Source: Terrimonas sp937888905 (lineage in GTDB: Bacteria > Bacteroidota > Bacteroidia > Chitinophagales > Chitinophagaceae). Taken from it: a stretch of 64,000 bases of DNA. This document shows positions 60,445 to 64,000 of this stretch, one piece after another. Position 1 is the first letter of the stretch. The number at the start of each line of letters is the position of its first letter. The stretch covers positions 186,001 to 250,000 of the forward strand of contig CALATA010000014.1 of NCBI GenBank assembly GCA_937888905.1, read 5' to 3'. The position numbers were made by a program, and so were the translations under genes. Under the pieces are notes generated by a model that searched no databases, was not told the DNA's origin, and saw only the letters and a list, made by a program, of their open reading frames with translations.

Positions 60445-61194
60445 CTAAGGCATACTGTACGTCACCAGATCATAGGCATAGGTGCTGCAATCGGCGGCGT
60501 ATTCCACACTGCCGCTCACGATAGCGCCGCCTATATCACTCGTGACGGCGGCAATCCACTTAACTATGTTTTTAAACTTAAAGGCCGCCGCCGGAGCCGG
60601 GGGCTGGAGCGTATTCATCCAATAATAAATGGAGTAACGTGCTACCGATGCCGCTTTAAGGGCAATTTCACGACCTTCAGGACTGAGCAGGTTATTTTTC
60701 ATTACCCTCCTCTCAAAGTTCACAATCATGGCTTTAATCACCGGATAGGGACTATCCCTATCCGAAAGTCGTTTGATCAATTGCACCAGCGAATCCAGGG
60801 CGGCCTTTACTGGCTCTTCATAAGGACAATTAGCTATAAGCGTTTGGATGCTTTCGTTGCTTTGCCTTACCGTCTGGTTTACTGTTGAGAAAAATGATAG
60901 AGGCATGTCAATACGTTCCATTTCCCTGCAAAAGCGAAGTACACATCGCGTTGACATCTCTACATTAGGTGTGTCTGTAACTGGCTTACAGTTCTGCACG
61001 TATGCCACGATCTGATTATGCCAATAGCCTATGCTATCGTAGGCATTTTCCGGGTTTTCAGGACCTGCTTCGCCAAGTGGTGATCTTAACTGCGCAATTT
61101 TATTTTCGCCTTCTGATATTACAGCTTCATTATCTTTCGTACATGCTGAAAGGCTTATTATAAATATTAGCAGCATTAATATTTGACTTCTCAT
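60445..61194 (-). CDS. Lipoprotein of the conjugative element
   Basis: 249 residues. Leader MRSQILMLLIFIISLSAC with lipobox LSAC (cysteine 18). The middle contains a stretch of helices (STRCVLRFCREMERIDMPLS, EPVKAALDSLVQLIKRLSD). The C-terminal 45 residues are small-residue-rich and hydrophobic (IVKWIAAVTSDIGGAIVSGS) and could enter a membrane. No family recognised. It lies between the two paralogous cytoplasmic genes; a role in surface or entry exclusion would fit the place but is speculation. Confidence 0.65.
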   Translation of the reverse strand: MRSQILMLLIFIISLSACTKDNEAVISEGENKIAQLRSPLGEAGPENPENAYDSIGYWHNQIVAYVQNCKPVTDTPNVEMSTRCVLRFCREMERIDMPLSFFSTVNQTVRQSNESIQTLIANCPYEEPVKAALDSLVQLIKRLSDRDSPYPVIKAMIVNFERRVMKNNLLSPEGREIALKAASVARYSIYYWMNTLQPPAPAAAFKFKNIVKWIAAVTSDIGGAIVSGSVEYAADCSTYAYDLVTYSMP

Positions 61195-61281
61195 TTTTCA
61201 ATCTGTTTTTACGTTATAAATAGTTTCCTTTTCACCATTTCAACTTCACGACTATTTATAATAGACGGGGCTACTTAGTGG

Positions 61282-62439
61282 TTAGCTGATGCTTTGGTTC
61301 TTTCTCCTTTTCTTAGATGCCTTCGGTATCTCAGGGCCATCATCTTCAGCAGGTGTCTGCCTTTCCTTTTTACCGTCTTGTTTAGCTGACTGGCTTTCAC
61401 CTTCAGACTGCTGTTCTTTTTTCGCCTGTCTGTTATCAACCCTTTGCATACTGCTATCATATATGTTGATTGTCTTGAATTGAGGGTTAGCTTCGATGTA
61501 TTGTTTTTGCTCCGCACCGTTGATCTGAAACGTGGCAGATTGCAGGTTCCCTTTTTTAAGGGAATCCATCAGATTGGATTTGTATTCCTCGTTACCTAAT
61601 TCCCTGATCGGATGCTTGGATAAAACCGCTTCCAAATCGTAGCCGTAGTTTTCATGATAGTGCTTCAGCTTGAAATTGCCGTTATTATCACTTTGTTTAA
61701 AGTCCATCTGTACCCAGGCGTTGTACACCTGTCCTTCTTTATTGGTGAGGTCTTTATTCACTGACCTTCCTTCCATCAGGTTATAGCCTTCCTTCAGGGT
61801 AATGTTGTTGCCTTTGTTGATGTAGAAGGTTTGCTCCATTGTTTCAGAGCTATTTTCCTTTTGCACTTTCACCTGATAGGAATTAAAGAAATACATATCG
61901 CTTTGCTTCGATTGGCTGAAATTCAATGTGGCGTTTACAGTATCGTTGCCATACTTCGTTTCATAGGCCAATTTAAACTCCGGGGTTCCTTCCTGAATTT
62001 TTTGCTTCAGGTCGTTTTCCAACCCTTCACCGAACCCGGTGTACTTTACCTGGTCACGCAGGTATTCAAAATTTTTCTGATTCATAACTTCTGAATTTTG
62101 ATTGTTATTTAATTGTTCTCTTTCTAATCTTTCGTAACGAACCGCTACCATCAGGGACACGTCAATAATGCCCTCCCTTTCAATCATTAGTTTGCTGTTC
62201 TCGGCAGCTTCCTGCATAGTCTTATATGCCGACCGTATTGCCAGAAAGTTGTAAAAGTCAATGTCGGTTGACATTTCGTAGCAGAACTCCCTAACATCGT
62301 ATTCTGTGGGGAATGTGAATAGATCTTCTTTAGTTACTGGAGAAACATCATCGAGAAAGGCGACAAATTCCTCACCTTCCCAACGCTTTTTAGTCAGGTA
62401 TTCAAGAATATCCTTGTAGTCGTCTTTCCTTATTTTCAT
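61282..62439 (-). CDS. Element protein with shared C-terminal domain (paralogue of 59371-60423)
   Basis: 385 residues. The N-terminal 90 residues (MKIRKDDYKDILEYLTKKRW, EDLFTFPTEYDVREFCYEM) are a separate helical domain. Residues about 120-340 carry the domain shared with its paralogue: QKNFEYLRDQVKYTGFGEGL, TFYINKGNNITLKEGYNLME, NGNFKLKHYHENYGYDLEAV, IEANPQFKTINIYDSS. The tail is low-complexity and basic (KKERQTPAEDDGPEIPKASK). Probably cytoplasmic. It occupies the place downstream of traN where traO and later genes stand in CTnDOT-type elements, but is not related to them as far as can be seen. Confidence 0.7.
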   Translation of the reverse strand: MKIRKDDYKDILEYLTKKRWEGEEFVAFLDDVSPVTKEDLFTFPTEYDVREFCYEMSTDIDFYNFLAIRSAYKTMQEAAENSKLMIEREGIIDVSLMVAVRYERLEREQLNNNQNSEVMNQKNFEYLRDQVKYTGFGEGLENDLKQKIQEGTPEFKLAYETKYGNDTVNATLNFSQSKQSDMYFFNSYQVKVQKENSSETMEQTFYINKGNNITLKEGYNLMEGRSVNKDLTNKEGQVYNAWVQMDFKQSDNNGNFKLKHYHENYGYDLEAVLSKHPIRELGNEEYKSNLMDSLKKGNLQSATFQINGAEQKQYIEANPQFKTINIYDSSMQRVDNRQAKKEQQSEGESQSAKQDGKKERQTPAEDDGPEIPKASKKRRKNQSIS

Positions 62440-62505
62440 AACATATATTTTAGTGAAAACGAATAATTGAAATAGAATGGAACAGTTTCAATGGAGCGTT
62501 CAGGT

Positions 62506-63348
62506 TTAATTAATCGGAGCTGCCTTTACAATTTTCTTGTTCTTTATATGCAGTTCCAGGTGCCTGCCTCCGTTCTTCTCCATCATTTGAACTGCGAGGT
62601 ATTTCTTATCAGGAATAGTAAATTTGGGTACAATAAAAACGATGGTAGTATCTGACTGCCCGATTACTTGGGTCGTATTGTTATGTACAAGTACGGGTAC
62701 TATTTCTATCTCCTGCGTAGCAGTTCTTTTGCTTTTCTTTTGGTCACGGATGTAAAGCCTGAGCTGGTCAATATCATAGTTGATATTTGTTTCATTGGCA
62801 ATATTGAAGCGCATCAGCATAATGTCATCATGGATAAACAGGCCGTTCAGTTTAAGACGAATGCCGAAAGTTTCATCCTTTATACCCCGTATCTTTTTCT
62901 TCGATTCAAAAGCCATTGAAGCGTAATTCTCCATTTGTTCCTGGTTGATACTTTCTGAAGGAATAGAGATGGTGTTTTGCTTTGTCAGACCCACTAATGA
63001 AATATTGAGTATAGTAGGCTGTTCGGCGTAATCAACCAGAAAGGATGTGAGCTTTCCGTCAGCAGTAATGATGCTGATATTGGTTTGAGGAAAGCTATCT
63101 TTTGCGGCTTTTATCTGCAAGATATTTTCTACTCCCTTCGCTTTTTGAGCCAACACATCCCTGCTTCCTATATCTACACTGACAATAGAATAGGGAAAGA
63201 TAATGTTGGTTGTTTTGGAGAAAGCAATTGCCACATGATATGATTCAATTGCTTTTGTTTGCCAGGCTGTATTTGTTTGCGCCTGCGCTTTGAAAGTTGT
63301 AATAAGCAGGAAAATTCCCATTACCATTACTGCACTGATCTTTTTCAT
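62506..63348 (-). CDS. traN: Conjugative transposon protein TraN
   Basis: 280 residues with signal peptide (MKKISAVMVMGIFLLITTFKAQAQ). The sequence fits the Bacteroidetes TraN (DUF4138) family: SYHVAIAFSKTTNIIFPYSI at the start, VLAQKAKGVENILQIKAAKD in the middle, then a second beta domain (FGIRLKLNGLFIHDDIMLMR, NETNINYDIDQLRLYIRDQK). TraN is thought to be part of the outer-membrane part of the mating-pair (type IV secretion) complex. It lies 29 bp behind traM, in the canonical order traM-traN. Confidence 0.88.
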   Translation of the reverse strand: MKKISAVMVMGIFLLITTFKAQAQTNTAWQTKAIESYHVAIAFSKTTNIIFPYSIVSVDIGSRDVLAQKAKGVENILQIKAAKDSFPQTNISIITADGKLTSFLVDYAEQPTILNISLVGLTKQNTISIPSESINQEQMENYASMAFESKKKIRGIKDETFGIRLKLNGLFIHDDIMLMRFNIANETNINYDIDQLRLYIRDQKKSKRTATQEIEIVPVLVHNNTTQVIGQSDTTIVFIVPKFTIPDKKYLAVQMMEKNGGRHLELHIKNKKIVKAAPIN

Positions 63349-63377
63349 CTTTTGGAATTTTTAAGTGATTCAAATAT

Positions 63378-64000
63378 TTAATTGGATTGTTTTTGCTTTT
63401 CGTCACGTAAAAGCACTTGGTAGCCTGCTTTTACAGTTACTTTAATCAGCTTGACTTTTTTGCTGAACAAAGTCTTTGCAGCTTCTATACCTGCGCTTGC
63501 AGCCTGCGCTCCCCACGAAGGGTCAAGTGAAGTCAAGCCGATGGTTTGCATAGACCGGTCTGCGGACTGCTTTGCAACATCCCTGGTAATTGCACCGGGA
63601 ATGTATATGCCATCCAGTCCGTCCATATCGTACACCGCTAATTCAACTGGAAACAATGAATTATTATACCGCACACTGGTAATCTTGATACTTAATCTTT
63701 CACCACGGAGCGAAGCGATACCATATATAAAGTTGTCTTTAGGAATACGAACCCCGTTAATGAATACATCATTTACCAATCGCAATTTGACGGTGGAACC
63801 ATCAACGATAGTCTGCGTTTCGTGTATGACCGCTTGTATGGCGTTCTGTGAATCTTCGATAGCTGTTGCACCAGTGAACGAATAGAAGCCATTTGTTGAA
63901 CCACCCGCAGGCAGGTCGGCGTTGAGCAATGTGATGTTGTTTTCTTTTGTTTTTGACGATACTGCGAATACCTGCCCTTTGTTTGCCTGGGAGGTCTGCT
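63378..64000 (-). CDS. traM: Conjugative transposon protein TraM, C-terminal part (runs off right edge)
   Basis: The C-terminal 207 codons are present; the frame is open to the window edge (QTSQANKGQVFAVSSKTKEN continues upstream of the TTG at 63929, so that is not the start). The conserved TraM C-terminal domain is seen: NGFYSFTGATAIEDSQNAIQ, VKLRLVNDVFINGVRIPKDN, PVELAVYDMDGLDGIYIPGA. TraM is a VirB10-like bridge protein of the conjugation channel with a periplasmic C-terminus. First visible gene of the minus-strand tra block. Confidence 0.88.
   Translation of the reverse strand, partial: QTSQANKGQVFAVSSKTKENNITLLNADLPAGGSTNGFYSFTGATAIEDSQNAIQAVIHETQTIVDGSTVKLRLVNDVFINGVRIPKDNFIYGIASLRGERLSIKITSVRYNNSLFPVELAVYDMDGLDGIYIPGAITRDVAKQSADRSMQTIGLTSLDPSWGAQAASAGIEAAKTLFSKKVKLIKVTVKAGYQVLLRDEKQKQSN

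Larger units (their letters stand above)
53928..64000. mobile_element. Integrated element(s) at tRNA-Lys: recombinase-Fic unit plus conjugative element (right end outside window)
   Basis: Begins at or near the tRNA-Lys 3' end. Contains two large serine recombinases (53.9-55.4 and 57.2-58.8 kb), a Fic gene between them, small accessory genes, and tra genes (traN, traM) of the Bacteroidetes conjugative-transposon type. From 57.2 kb onward all genes are on the minus strand. The exact left junction cannot be fixed because serine integrases leave only a few bases of identity, and the right junction is not in the window. The order tRNA, recombinase 1, Fic, recombinase 2, tra suggests two units in tandem. 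Confidence 0.8.

Noticed and set aside
61275..61517. 80-codon frame overlapping the element gene end
   Set aside because: Shadow in another frame of the gene at 61282-62439; it starts inside that gene without any signal.

Overview
The window reads as chromosome of a Bacteroidota bacterium, most probably Chitinophagaceae (Chitinophaga/Niastella type), carrying part of an integrated conjugative element at its right end. The support is a SusC/SusD polysaccharide-utilisation locus, type IX secretion (T9SS) sorting domains of both type A and type B, a GT117 (DUF2723) membrane glycosyltransferase, RibBA and TamB-like housekeeping genes, Bacteroidota -7 boxes (TAnnTTTG) before many genes, and almost no Shine-Dalgarno sequences. 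The taxonomic placement is inference; no rRNA gene is present.

Layout. 0-19 kb: edge of a TonB-dependent receptor, ribBA, an orphan barstar-like gene, a 1.6k-residue TamB-like protein, an isoaspartyl peptidase, a large HEXXH/propeller/barrel protein, valS, a receiver-only response regulator, an esterase, and the N-degron pair aat-clpS. 16-27 kb: a compact beta-glucan utilisation locus made of a membrane-anchored LuxR-type regulator, divergent susC-susD, a PKD surface lipoprotein and two GH16 glucanases. 27-30 kb: an AT-rich KAP NTPase gene, a decayed tRNA-Val copy split by a palindromic insertion, and the intact tRNA-Val(UAC). 30-35 kb: two T9SS-exported surface proteins. 35-54 kb: tRNA-Val(GAC), mtaB, a DUF4258 protein, plsC, priA, an SDR-like protein, murB, an outer-membrane barrel, a MoxR/VWA pair, GT117, a SAM hydrolase-family gene, an SDR, lipoproteins and tRNA-Lys(UUU).

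54-64 kb is mobile DNA inserted against the 3' end of tRNA-Lys. Two closely related large serine recombinases lie in the same orientation on either side of a Fic protein fused to an AbiEi-like winged helix. They are followed by small element genes, two paralogous cytoplasmic proteins, a lipoprotein, and the traN and traM genes of a Bacteroidetes-type conjugative transposon; traM runs off the right edge. The arrangement looks like a small recombinase-plus-Fic unit stacked between tRNA-Lys and a larger integrative conjugative element.

The most unusual signals are non-coding: (i) five ATTTAATA/GTTTAATA cores phased at exactly 24 bp in front of the Fic gene; (ii) three GATGTAGT boxes phased at 43 and 11 bp in front of susC; (iii) tandem CCGA-N4-TCGG mini-hairpins, once in an intergenic gap and once splitting a tRNA-Val pseudogene; (iv) gaps between convergent genes built from C-less words mirrored by G-less words around a GC hairpin, which may act as two-way, possibly Rho-type, terminators; (v) a 30-bp near-perfect palindrome before priA.
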